Positions 1-7,116 are shown, counted from the stretch's first letter. The stretch: DNA of 12,235 nucleotides from an uncultured Methanobrevibacter sp. (GCA_905235495.1 CAJOMK010000018.1:1-12235), one strand, 5' to 3'. Notes: generated by a model not told the origin, from the sequence alone. Numbers and translations: made by a program.

Positions 1-69
1 AAAAGTTTGGAAGAGTTTTGGTCAAGGTTCTACGGACTGAAGTCCGTGAAGCTTGTGAGAAAGCTTGAA
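1..69 (-). terminator. 3'-end hairpin element after radA (copy A)
   Basis: This starts directly after the radA TAA and fills the left edge. On the plus strand, ACGGAC (32-37) pairs perfectly with GTCCGT (42-47), leaving a 4-nt loop. An outer stem can form between CAAGGTT (23-29) and AAGCTTG (49-55 or 61-67), with one mismatch. Read on the minus strand, the hairpin is followed by CCAAAACT and pyrimidine-rich sequence ending in CTTTT at the window edge. The same flanks recur at 4501-4564 around a different hairpin stem. Its position behind a stop codon, the fold and the U-rich tail favour a transcription terminator or RNA 3'-end stabiliser. Archaeal termination mainly needs U tracts, so the part played by the hairpin is inferred. 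Confidence 0.6.
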
Positions 70-1005
70 TTAGTCGACAATACCATCAGTGGTAACTTTA
101 AATACAGCTTCTCCTTCTGGTAAGTGTGGGCTGTCAACTAATCTAGCAATTCTTTTTCCTGCTAAACCTTTTTTAAGCCAAATTCTGTATGTGGAAGCGT
201 GACCTAAAACGTGTCCACCAATAGCTTTTGTTGGACTTCCGAAGAAAGCGTCAGGTCTTGCTTGAACTTGGTTAGTTAAGAAAACAGCTACATTATAAGT
301 GTTAGCCACTTGTTGCAATGCATGCAAGTGTTGGTTTAATTTTTGCTGTCTTACAGCTAAGGATTCCCTTCCTACATATTCTGCTCTGAAATGTGCCATA
401 AGAGAGTCTACAATAACCAATCTTACATTTACACCACTTTGGATTAATTCATTGATCTTTTCAGCCATTAAAATTTGGTGAGAAGAGTTGAATGCTCTTG
501 CGATGTGGATTTTTCTTAATGTTTCCTCATTATCAAGACCAAATGCGTCTGAGATTTGTTCTACCCTTTCAGGTCTGAAAGTGTTTTCAGTATCAATGAA
601 TACACATTCACCATCTAAACCACCTTTTTCCTTAGGTAATTGAACATTTACAGCCAATTCATGAGAAATTTGACTTTTACCTGATCCGAATTCACCGAAT
701 ACTTCAGTGATAGCTTGAGTTTCGATTCCTCCGCCGATTAATTCGTCAACACCTTTACTACCAGTAGTAATACGGCCAACATCACGTCTTCTTTCCATTA
801 CATCGAATGCAGTTTCAAAATCAATTTTTTCCGCTTTACGTGCAGCTTCAATAACTTTTTCAGCTACACCTTCACCAATCTCTGCTTTCACAGATAATTC
901 CTTAGCAGTAGCAGTAGCCAATCTCATCATATCAGCAAAACCAGCTTCTCTTAATTTTTCAGCTGTTTTTTCTCCAACGTTAGGTAAGTCTTCAAGTTCT
1001 ACCAT
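70..1005 (-). CDS. radA: DNA repair and recombination protein RadA
   Basis: This is the archaeal RecA/Rad51-family recombinase, 311 residues. It forms an ATP-dependent filament on single-stranded DNA and carries out homology search and strand exchange. The N-terminal helix-hairpin-helix region (about residues 5-60) begins MVELEDLPNVGEKTAEKL. A short linker carries FETA at 63-66, matching the FxxA polymerisation motif by which one protomer docks on the next. The ATPase core has Walker A GEFGSGKS (104-111), Walker B LVIVDS (196-201) and the DNA-binding L2 region around 246-268. Length is normal and no core motif is missing. An in-frame TTG at 1012-1014 would add three residues, but it overlaps the ribosome-binding site GGGTTGAT (1010-1017), which sits 4 nt before the ATG at 1003-1005, so that ATG is chosen. 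It lies 115 nt downstream of RPA, which may share a transcript with it or act beside it. Confidence 0.97.
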   Translation of the reverse strand: MVELEDLPNVGEKTAEKLREAGFADMMRLATATAKELSVKAEIGEGVAEKVIEAARKAEKIDFETAFDVMERRRDVGRITTGSKGVDELIGGGIETQAITEVFGEFGSGKSQISHELAVNVQLPKEKGGLDGECVFIDTENTFRPERVEQISDAFGLDNEETLRKIHIARAFNSSHQILMAEKINELIQSGVNVRLVIVDSLMAHFRAEYVGRESLAVRQQKLNQHLHALQQVANTYNVAVFLTNQVQARPDAFFGSPTKAIGGHVLGHASTYRIWLKKGLAGKRIARLVDSPHLPEGEAVFKVTTDGIVD

Positions 1006-1084
1006 AATTATCAACCCATTAAATAAATTTTATTAAAGTTCATCAATTTCAAATACTTCTAAATTTTTAAATAATATTTTTGAA

Positions 1085-1092
1085 TTTTATAA
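1085..1092 (-). promoter_or_regulatory. Possible TATA box for radA
   Basis: On the minus strand this reads TTATAAAA, about 80 nt upstream of the radA ATG, which would give a leader of roughly 55 nt. The whole 115-nt gap is AT-rich and other TATA-like strings exist nearer the gene, so the assignment is weak. If it is real, radA can be transcribed independently of RPA. Confidence 0.3.
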
Positions 1093-1093
1093 G

Positions 1094-1101
1094 AAAAAAA
1101 A
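1094..1101 (-). terminator. U8 tract after RPA
   Basis: Eight consecutive T on the minus strand, 19 nt past the RPA stop, with a second T5 run closer to the stop. There is no clear hairpin. Uninterrupted U tracts are enough to cause termination in many archaea, so this is a candidate 3' end for RPA. Read-through into radA is also possible. Confidence 0.4.
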
Positions 1102-1120
1102 TTAAAATTAATAGAAAAAC

Positions 1121-3580
1121 TTAGTATTCATTTTTGAAAATTCTTTTTGGTCTAAGTTTTATCTCTTCATCATAATTGTTGTAAGTAATATCTGCAAGCA
1201 ATTCTAAGGTATTGCCATCAATATCCATAACTTTAGTTTCCATGAATCCAAAGTCTCCGTCTCCTTCCTCATATAAGGCAACGATATCATCATGTTTCAT
1301 GTCAAGCAATTCCTCTACCAATTCATTGTAGAAAGTAACTTGAATCTCACCGGTATCGTCAGTTATTTTACCAGGAAGCATTAATAGATATTTTGGTTTA
1401 TCTATGTAGTTTCCACAATTTGGACATTCTTCCTCTTCCTCATCTTCAATATTGTGGTTACAGATAGGACATTTTTGAATTAGCATCCTTTGGATATAAG
1501 GTTCTGAGAAAATACCTTTTACTCTCACATTTCTGTCTTCCAATTCAAGACTTGCAATGTCCTTAAAAGTGTATAAGGTTTCTTGCAATTCTTCAATGTC
1601 TGGAAGGTTTTCCAATTCCTTGTAGGAAGGTTGCAAAATGTTTGTAGCATTACCGATGGATAATTCTAAACGGTTAGATCTGTCATTATAGTTTATACGT
1701 GGATTTTGGATTTTGATTGCCTCATTGATGTCATAAGGAATATCAGTCTTGTCATCCCATAATGTAACAGCTATAAATCCAGAAACGTCCCCAACAGTCA
1801 TGTTTCTGACACGACCTTTTGTACCGTCCTGTCTTTCAAATTCACGAATATCCTCAAGTTCCAAGATTCTTGCTACAACCTTGATATTCATGTCATCTTC
1901 ATCTAAATCATCGATTTTCTTGGTTACATAAATTTGTTCTTCCAATTCTTCGAAGGAAGGCAAATCAGATGATTCAGCATCGGTAAGTTCAATCACTCTG
2001 GTTGTTTTACCAACATTGAGCTCAACTTCATACATTCCAAGTCTGGTTCTTGCGTTTTCAACTTGATATGCTTTGCCTATGCCATAATCCACTTCTGCCT
2101 TGTCATCCCAAAATGAAATTCTGACCTTTCCAGTGGAATCTGCTATATCACCAGAACGAACTAAACCAGTTGAGCCATCATCTCTTTGGAAGGAATGAGA
2201 ATCGTTGATTGTTATTAATCTACCGATGATGTCTACTTCTTCTCCATCATCTTCATGATCTTGAACTTCACTAATGGTTATTGGACCTAATTTGCTTGAA
2301 ATTTCATTCAATTCTTCAATTAAATCTTGATTTTCATCTGGATTTACTCTTAATTCAGTATTCCAGTTTGTATTTACCCTATAACCGCTGGTTGCATAAT
2401 CGTCATACTCAATATTTCCGCCGATGACCTTAAGAACATCACCTTTAGAGACTTTAAGTTTAGTGTCGTCCCCCCAGAGAGTAACTCTTATGGAACCTGT
2501 ATCATCTGTAATTTCGATTGATTTCACATAACCTTTGGTTCCATCCTGCCTATCGAATGTGATAGTGTCTTGTATTTTAGTTACAATACCTATTAAGTTA
2601 ACATCCTTGATTTCTTGAGCATTGCCAATTTTTATAATGTTCTCTTCATATTCGGGAATATCGAAATCCCCTTCAACTTTAAGGATTCTACCATCCCAGT
2701 GGGATAATGAAATCTCACCATTTCTTTCTCTAGATTGTTCATTGAGAATCTTGACAATATCTCCTTCTTTCAAATCAAGGCTGCTTACTAATTTCACATC
2801 ATTGTTCCATAAGGTATAGGAGATTTTACCAGTGCGGTCTTGTATTTCAAGAGAGGTAACTTTTCCTTTCTTACCATTGCTTTCATAAGTGTGAGGAGCA
2901 GGCGCCCTGACCAATCTTCCGATAATGCTTACTTTCTCATCAGGAACAATATCAGAAATTGGGATGATGTTTTCCTCGTAAACTGGGAAGTCAGCAATGT
3001 TATCAGGCCAGTTTTCACTTGACTCATCAATTGTTCTAAGCAAAGATCTAGGACGTAATTGGAATTCTTTGCCGCCTCTGAATCCATCCTTACAATCTAT
3101 TTCTGAAATCTCTACAATATCCCCTTCAGAGATATGCTTAAGATGTTTGATGTTTTCAGTCCAAAGGACAAGTCTTACTTCACCCGTATTGTCAGCAATT
3201 TGCATGTTTGCAAGCTTTCCAGCATCCCCTTTTCTTGTAGTGAAAATTTTTGGATTGGAAATGGCCATAACCCTTGCAATAACGCTGAAACCTTGATTTC
3301 CAGGTTCAACTTCAGCAATAGTTTTTGGAGTTTCTACATCAAAACCAGTGACAGGTTCTGTTTTTTCTCCAGTAAATGGATTAACTACCATATCTATGAA
3401 ATCTTTATCACTGAAAAAAGAAGCATCTTTGTACTCATCTTTAACTTTATTAAATTTATCTATGAATTCTTCTTTAGATATCTCGTCTTGAACTTTTTCC
3501 CAACATTCTTTAACGTATTGGAAATCTTCTTCACTTATATCTTCAGCCAAATTCATTCCATTGAAAAATTCTTTATCCAT
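1121..3580 (-). CDS. rpa: Replication protein A, large multi-OB-fold archaeal type
   Basis: Single-stranded-DNA-binding protein of 819 residues, expected to coat ssDNA during replication and repair and to hand it to RadA. After an acidic helical N-terminal segment (about 1-75) come five OB-fold repeats at roughly 96-182, 214-303, 325-412, 447-531 and 565-649. Each carries a D-x-(T/S)-G...(L/F)W strand signature, ending at W140, W258, W369, W491 and W608. A sixth, C-terminal OB-like module (about 684-812) has the variant DDTGEIQVTFY and contains a C4 zinc finger with C704, C707, C719 and C722 split by an acidic loop. Modules are joined by acidic linkers such as the YEENII repeats at 201 and 311. 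Zinc finger plus tandem OB folds is diagnostic of euryarchaeal RPA; the number of folds makes this a long one. The start is supported by GAGGG at 3587-3591, 6 nt before the ATG. radA follows. Confidence 0.95.
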   Translation of the reverse strand: MDKEFFNGMNLAEDISEEDFQYVKECWEKVQDEISKEEFIDKFNKVKDEYKDASFFSDKDFIDMVVNPFTGEKTEPVTGFDVETPKTIAEVEPGNQGFSVIARVMAISNPKIFTTRKGDAGKLANMQIADNTGEVRLVLWTENIKHLKHISEGDIVEISEIDCKDGFRGGKEFQLRPRSLLRTIDESSENWPDNIADFPVYEENIIPISDIVPDEKVSIIGRLVRAPAPHTYESNGKKGKVTSLEIQDRTGKISYTLWNNDVKLVSSLDLKEGDIVKILNEQSRERNGEISLSHWDGRILKVEGDFDIPEYEENIIKIGNAQEIKDVNLIGIVTKIQDTITFDRQDGTKGYVKSIEITDDTGSIRVTLWGDDTKLKVSKGDVLKVIGGNIEYDDYATSGYRVNTNWNTELRVNPDENQDLIEELNEISSKLGPITISEVQDHEDDGEEVDIIGRLITINDSHSFQRDDGSTGLVRSGDIADSTGKVRISFWDDKAEVDYGIGKAYQVENARTRLGMYEVELNVGKTTRVIELTDAESSDLPSFEELEEQIYVTKKIDDLDEDDMNIKVVARILELEDIREFERQDGTKGRVRNMTVGDVSGFIAVTLWDDKTDIPYDINEAIKIQNPRINYNDRSNRLELSIGNATNILQPSYKELENLPDIEELQETLYTFKDIASLELEDRNVRVKGIFSEPYIQRMLIQKCPICNHNIEDEEEEECPNCGNYIDKPKYLLMLPGKITDDTGEIQVTFYNELVEELLDMKHDDIVALYEEGDGDFGFMETKVMDIDGNTLELLADITYNNYDEEIKLRPKRIFKNEY

Positions 3581-3632
3581 ATCAAACCCTCGTATTTTTT
3601 TAAATTATAAAGTCAGTGAAAATAATCTAATA

Positions 3633-3640
3633 AAATATAA
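3633..3640 (-). promoter_or_regulatory. Possible TATA box for RPA
   Basis: On the minus strand this reads TTATATTT. Initiation about 25 nt downstream, near 3613-3614 where the minus strand has purines, would give a leader of about 33 nt containing GAGGG. Spacing is normal, but the surroundings are AT-rich, so chance matches are common. A stronger TATA-like string lies further up at 3747-3756. Confidence 0.35.
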
Positions 3641-3723
3641 TAATCTTCTTAATTTGGACAATTTCATTAATGGACTAATTTGAAATTAAGTTTGATCATT
3701 GATTTTATTACAATTTTTTCAAG

Positions 3724-3756
3724 TTAAATTATAATTTAATTTTTGCTATATATAAT
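3724..3756. promoter_or_regulatory. Palindrome beside a strong TATA-like string
   Basis: A perfect 16-bp palindrome, TTAAATTATAATTTAA (3724-3739), is followed 7 bp later by TATATATAAT (3747-3756). Both could serve as TATA boxes. Read leftwards (minus strand) they would drive an RPA transcript with a leader of about 140 nt; read rightwards they would drive a short RNA beginning near 3760. AT-only palindromes arise easily in such DNA, so confidence is low. Confidence 0.3.
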
Positions 3757-3759
3757 ACT

Positions 3760-3830
3760 TAAGACAGAGCATTTGAAAACTAATAGTGCCATTTCAAGTG
3801 AAAAAATATATCAGTTTCAACTGCCTTTTT
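3760..3830 (+). ncRNA. Candidate small RNA, unrecognised
   Basis: The stretch has about 30% G+C inside DNA that is far poorer. On the plus strand, CATTTGAAA (3770-3778) pairs with TTTCAAGTG (3792-3800) as a 9-bp stem with one G-U pair; that pair becomes A-C on the minus strand, which favours plus-strand RNA. A second small stem, CAGTT with AACTG (3812-3823), is followed by CC and five T (3826-3830), like a transcript end. TATA-like strings lie upstream at 3729-3736 and 3747-3756. It matches no RNA family I know and could be chance structure or part of an RPA leader read the other way. Confidence 0.25.
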
Positions 3831-3923
3831 AAAAATGTAACCATATAAGATATTTAAATAATGAAATAAGAATAAAATATTAAATAAAAACAATGAAGAA
3901 ATAAAAATAAAGATTTTTAATGC

Positions 3924-3970
3924 AAATAGATTATTTAAATAGATTATTTATTGATTATTTAAATAGTTTA
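3924..3970. repeat. 13-bp AT-rich tandem repeat
   Basis: Two perfect adjacent copies of AAATAGATTATTT (3924-3936 and 3937-3949), an 11-bp degenerate copy (3950-3960) and the start of a fourth (from 3961). It lies in the large gene-free region. Slippage in AT-rich DNA explains it most simply; a binding-site array is possible but unsupported. Confidence 0.7.
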
Positions 3971-4228
3971 CAAAAACTTTATTTTTTATCATCGAATTTA
4001 ATTTTTAAACCATTGAATTCATTATTTCAAATTATATTTTATAATCTATAATATTTTAATATTTATTAATATCATTTTTGATATCCCAATTTCACAAAAA
4101 AATCATATCAAAATCTTATCAAATCATGTTGAATTTCTATTTTAAAATCTTAAGGATTTCAGTACAAATATTAAAACTTTGTAGTCTATAAAAGTTATTT
4201 TTTTATAATATTTTTATAATGTCTTTAT

Positions 4229-4254
4229 AATATTTTTTAATATTTTTTAATATT
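4229..4254. repeat. 10-bp AATATTTTTT tandem repeat
   Basis: Two perfect copies (4229-4238, 4239-4248) and a partial third (4249-4254), at the end of a longer T-rich stretch from about 4195 that also repeats TTTATAATA. This is low-complexity DNA with phased T tracts at about one helical turn, which could make it intrinsically curved. No function is evident. Confidence 0.65.
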
Positions 4255-4361
4255 CATCCCTATTTCAAAACTTAAATATCATAGGTTGATTTTAAAAATT
4301 AAGTCTGTAATAATCAATTATTTGATAAAATATATAAATATATGCTTTTTTTAATTATAAT

Positions 4362-4389
4362 AATTGATAATAATCTTAATTTATCAATT
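4362..4389. repeat. Perfect 9-bp inverted repeat
   Basis: AATTGATAA (4362-4370) and TTATCAATT (4381-4389) face each other across 10 nt. A related shorter pair, ATCAA/TTGAT, lies just upstream at 4313-4326. It could be a protein-binding dyad or a weak hairpin. There is no adjacent gene on the plus strand, and on the minus strand it is past the transferase terminator. Confidence 0.5.
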
Positions 4390-4500
4390 TTAAGCAAATA
4401 TAATAAATGTAAAATAAGTTAACTATAATTGTTTTAAAAAATTAATATGAAAAGATAATATGAAAAATCAGTGCAAAAAGCTAACCACTCTAAAATAGTA

Positions 4501-4564
4501 AAAAAAGTTTTGGTCAAGGTTTTGCAGCCCAAAGGGCTGAAAAAGCTTGGGTGAAAAGCTGGGG
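4501..4564 (-). terminator. 3'-end hairpin element after the sugar-phosphate transferase (copy B)
   Basis: It begins at the TAG of the transferase. The inner stem is CAGCCC (4525-4530) with GGGCTG (4534-4539) around an AAA loop. An outer stem can form between CAAGGTT (4515-4521) and AAGCTTG (4543-4549), with the same single mismatch as copy A. On the minus strand the hairpin is followed by CCAAAAC and an uninterrupted T6 run (4506-4501), a clear terminator layout. AGTTTTGGTCAAGGTT (4506-4521) is identical to 14-29 in copy A, while the inner stem sequence differs throughout. Confidence 0.7.
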
Positions 4565-5968
4565 CTAGTATGCATTCTTGCCTCTTCTGAAAACTGTCCT
4601 AAACATGATTTGTATATCTAAAGCAAGACTCCAGTTTTCTACATAACGAATATCATATTCAATACGTTTCTTAATTGAAGTGTTTCCTCTATAACCATTG
4701 ACTTGAGCAAGCCCGGTAAGTCCTGGCCTTACTTGGTGCTTAACCATATATTTTGGAATTTCCTTTTTGAATTTTTCAACAAAATATGGTCTTTCAGGAC
4801 GAGGCCCGACTACACTCATCTCCCTTCTCAAAACATTGAAGAATTGAGGCAACTCGTCTATGCTCATCCTTCTGATGAATGATCCTACCCTTGTCTTTCT
4901 TGGATCATCTTCAGTTGTCCATTGGGATTTCTCTTCATTCTCCTCCTGAACCTTCATGCTTCTGAACTTATACATCATGAATGGCTTTCCATTATACCCA
5001 ATTCTTTCCTGCTTGAAGATAATTGGACCTGGAGACTCGATTTTAATTGCAATAGCTGTTATGAGCATGATTGGAGAAGTTATTATTATTGCAACAATAG
5101 CTACAAAATAGTCTTCAATGATCTTTTTGAACTTATTGAATGCATCATCCAAAGGAACATAACGTATATTGATGATTGGAAGATCATCCAGCATGTCAAC
5201 GGAAGGTTTTGCAGGAAGATACTTATAATAATCAGGAATGATTTCCGCCTTGATTCCCTCTTCTTCACAAGCATCCACGATTTCATTCAAATGATAATAA
5301 TACTTTAATGGAATAGCTATGACAACCCTATCAAACTTATGGGTTTTCAATACATCAGGCAAATCCTTGAAGGTGCCGATGAACCTGATTCCTTCAAATG
5401 TCTTTCCTAAATGCTCCTTTCTTCCTAAAAATCCTGCTGTATTATATCCTAAATAGGTTCTGGACTTAATTTTTTTAGCAAAGGTGAATGCCAACTCATT
5501 ATCTCCAATAATAAGCATATGCTTTAGATTACGATTGTTGACTCTCATGAATCTTAAGACCAAAACTACAAGAGACCTTTCAATGATTGCAAAAATCATT
5601 CCAAATAGGCTTAAAAGGAATAGCATAATTCTTGAGAAGTTTGGCTGATTGATAACGAAGAGAATAGCTACCAATATAATAAAGGCCATAATAGCCGATT
5701 TGATTATGTCCTCTGAACCAGACAATACTGAAGATTTATTCCTAAATGGATTATATAAGCCGAAAAAGTAGTATAAAAGAAGATATGTAGGAATGATAGC
5801 GAAAATTGTAAATATGAAATAATCGAAAAACGGCAATGATCCACCTAAAGGACCGAATATGGTGGTTTTGAATCTAACATAATAAGCTAAAAGCAGTGAC
5901 AATAGAATTACAAAAATATCTAATATAATCAATATCACATTTAAGATTCTTTGATTTTCTCTTATCAT
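4565..5968 (-). CDS. Polyprenyl-phosphate sugar-1-phosphate transferase (WbaP/WcaJ type)
   Basis: A membrane enzyme of 467 residues that would move a sugar-1-phosphate from a nucleotide sugar to the polyprenyl (in archaea possibly dolichyl) phosphate carrier, the first step of a lipid-linked glycan. Four hydrophobic segments (about 10-30, 48-72, 90-106, 113-138) precede a Rossmann-like cytoplasmic domain starting LIIGDNELA (152-160). Another hydrophobic helix (about 284-308) leads into the catalytic domain: SPGPIIFKQERIG (312-324), KFRSM (334-338), the Asp-Glu pair D371-E372 in DELPQFFNVL, VGPRP (387-391) and RPGLTGLAQVNG (414-425). This is the full-length five-helix form, not the short catalytic-only form. 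The exact sugar cannot be read from sequence. It lies 251 nt after the last glycosyltransferase gene, so it may have its own promoter; its ribosome-binding site is weak. Confidence 0.93.
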   Translation of the reverse strand: MIRENQRILNVILIILDIFVILLSLLLAYYVRFKTTIFGPLGGSLPFFDYFIFTIFAIIPTYLLLYYFFGLYNPFRNKSSVLSGSEDIIKSAIMAFIILVAILFVINQPNFSRIMLFLLSLFGMIFAIIERSLVVLVLRFMRVNNRNLKHMLIIGDNELAFTFAKKIKSRTYLGYNTAGFLGRKEHLGKTFEGIRFIGTFKDLPDVLKTHKFDRVVIAIPLKYYYHLNEIVDACEEEGIKAEIIPDYYKYLPAKPSVDMLDDLPIINIRYVPLDDAFNKFKKIIEDYFVAIVAIIITSPIMLITAIAIKIESPGPIIFKQERIGYNGKPFMMYKFRSMKVQEENEEKSQWTTEDDPRKTRVGSFIRRMSIDELPQFFNVLRREMSVVGPRPERPYFVEKFKKEIPKYMVKHQVRPGLTGLAQVNGYRGNTSIKKRIEYDIRYVENWSLALDIQIMFRTVFRRGKNAY

Positions 5969-6219
5969 TTAACCACTCAAAATTATTTTATAGTTTTCAA
6001 TAAATCCAAATTTAAAGCATAGATAACAATAATACAATATCTATAAGTATTAATTATCAATAATAAATTTAAAAACTATTATTTATAAAATTACCTATTA
6101 TTTATATCAAAATTAAAAAAGTGATGTTAAGAATGATGAAAATAATAAAATAAGATAATAAAATTAATAAATTTAATTAAAAAAAATTAATTAAAATCAA
6201 GATTAATAAGAATTAATAA
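5969..6219 (-). promoter_or_regulatory. Intergenic gap with possible promoter for the transferase gene
   Basis: This 251-nt AT-rich gap is much longer than the 26- and 51-nt gaps just upstream in the cluster. Minus-strand TATA-like strings occur near 6103-6109 (GATATAA context), 6040-6050 and 6007-6017; none stands out. With the T8 run at 6179-6186, the layout suggests that transcription ends and restarts here. No gene is seen. Confidence 0.35.
6179..6186 (-). terminator. U8 tract after the second glycosyltransferase
   Basis: Eight T in a row on the minus strand, 33 nt past the stop of the glycosyltransferase at 6220. It is flanked by TTAATT and AATTAA, which can pair around it. A U tract of this length is a plausible archaeal termination site, but efficiency cannot be judged. 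Confidence 0.4.
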
Positions 6220-7116
6220 TTACGATCTGAAAAGATTTTTAACTAAATTGACAACCAACAATAGACCTATTCCAATATAAACTGCAATGTTTAGAAAAAT
6301 GTTGTATTTTTTGGTATAATGCTTCCTATAGAAAATATACATTGCTCTATAAAATTCATAGATAAGCTTTGGATTTCTTTTTTTAGACTCTTCATCCTCA
6401 CTGCTTGCACCTTTATAATGGATTATTTCCGATTCACCGAAATAAACTACTTTCCATCCTGCCTGCTTTATCCTATAGCACCAATCGATGTCTTCACCAT
6501 ACATAAAGAAAATGTCATCCAAAAGGCCGATATCATCGATTGTAGTTTTTCTAACAAGCATAAATGCTCCAACCAAACAGTCGATTTCATAAACTCCATC
6601 ATCATCAAAATTATCCAAATTATAATTGTCATTTTCACTGCCTGTTTTAATGTGGAACAACCTATAAAATGAGTTTACAGGATTTGGAAAACTGCGTTTG
6701 CATGCCTTATCAAGAGATCCGTCAGCAAGGGATACTTTACATCCTAATGCTCCAACGTCAGCATGTATTCCTTCTGTGATATAGTCCATGCATTTGTCAA
6801 TTGTAGCTTCTTTAATGAGTGTATCTGAATTTAAAAGAAGAATATGCTCCCCTTCTGCCTGTTCAATAGCTAAATTATTGGCCTTTGCAAAACCATCATT
6901 ATGGCTGTTTGCTATGACCCTTATAGTTCCTCTTGAAATCTCATCCTTGAAGTACTCCTCAAGCTTTTCCAAACTGTCATCAGTTGACTTGTTATCTACA
7001 AGAAAGATTTCATAAGTATAATGAGTAGGTTCAGCCAAACAGGAATCAATTGTTTCCTTTGTTAATTTAAATGTATTGTAATTAACAACGATAATTGATA
7101 AATCCACATTTCTCAT
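6220..7116 (-). CDS. Family 2 glycosyltransferase, rhamnosyltransferase-like
   Basis: GT-A fold glycosyltransferase of 298 residues. It shows the GT2 start LSIIVVNYNT (6-15), the nucleotide-binding LVDNKSTDDS (39-48), GFAKANN (75-81), the metal-binding NSD (96-98, a DxD variant) and the acceptor-side motif GEDIDWCYR (207-215) followed by H233 and G236-A-S-S. A C-terminal hydrophobic segment (about 272-292) with basic ends suggests membrane attachment. This motif set is typical of the WbbL-like subgroup, many of which transfer L-rhamnose from dTDP-L-rhamnose; that fits the four rfb genes upstream, but donor and acceptor are inferred. The start is supported by AGGTGT 5 nt upstream. It lies 51 nt after the preceding glycosyltransferase gene. 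Confidence 0.9.
   Translation of the reverse strand: MRNVDLSIIVVNYNTFKLTKETIDSCLAEPTHYTYEIFLVDNKSTDDSLEKLEEYFKDEISRGTIRVIANSHNDGFAKANNLAIEQAEGEHILLLNSDTLIKEATIDKCMDYITEGIHADVGALGCKVSLADGSLDKACKRSFPNPVNSFYRLFHIKTGSENDNYNLDNFDDDGVYEIDCLVGAFMLVRKTTIDDIGLLDDIFFMYGEDIDWCYRIKQAGWKVVYFGESEIIHYKGASSEDEESKKRNPKLIYEFYRAMYIFYRKHYTKKYNIFLNIAVYIGIGLLLVVNLVKNLFRS

Larger units (their letters stand above)
3593..4500. other. Long AT-rich intergenic region without a credible protein gene
   Basis: About 900 bp between the 3' end of the sugar-phosphate transferase unit and the RPA start. No reading frame of useful length starts with a ribosome-binding site, and most of the DNA is A and T. Contents: a probable RPA promoter at its left end, a GC-richer folding island at 3760-3830, 13-bp tandem repeats at 3924-3970, a T-rich 10-bp tandem repeat at 4229-4254, and a perfect 9-bp inverted repeat with a 10-nt loop at 4362-4389. 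No tRNA or rRNA was seen. This is a boundary between the information-processing genes and the surface-glycan cluster. Confidence 0.7.

Noticed and set aside
3134..3610. Plus-strand open frame of 158 codons opposite the RPA N-terminus
   Set aside because: It lies wholly over the well-supported RPA gene and its ribosome-binding site, has no ribosome-binding site, and its translation is low-complexity and matches no family I know.
3812..3830. Stem plus T5 as a terminator for a plus-strand protein gene
   Set aside because: No plus-strand gene lies upstream; it is kept only as part of the weak small-RNA candidate.
3924..3970. Tandem repeats as a possible CRISPR array
   Set aside because: Units are 13 bp and contiguous, with no spacers and no Cas genes nearby.
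1..4564. The two matching hairpin elements as copies of an insertion sequence or MITE
   Set aside because: There are no terminal inverted repeats or target duplications, both sit precisely after stop codons in the same orientation, and the hairpin arms differ while pairing is kept.
4922..5308. Plus-strand open frame of 128 codons opposite the sugar-phosphate transferase
   Set aside because: It is a shadow of the conserved transferase reading frame, rich in Ile/Asn/Cys, with no start signals.
6121..6200. C-box-like ATGATGA at 6132-6138, suggesting a C/D box RNA
   Set aside because: No CTGA D box or internal D'/C' boxes occur at a suitable distance, and the stretch is almost all A and T.
6319..6672. 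Plus-strand open frame opposite the rhamnosyltransferase-like gene
   Set aside because: It overlaps conserved GT2 motifs on the other strand and has no ribosome-binding site, promoter or recognisable domain.
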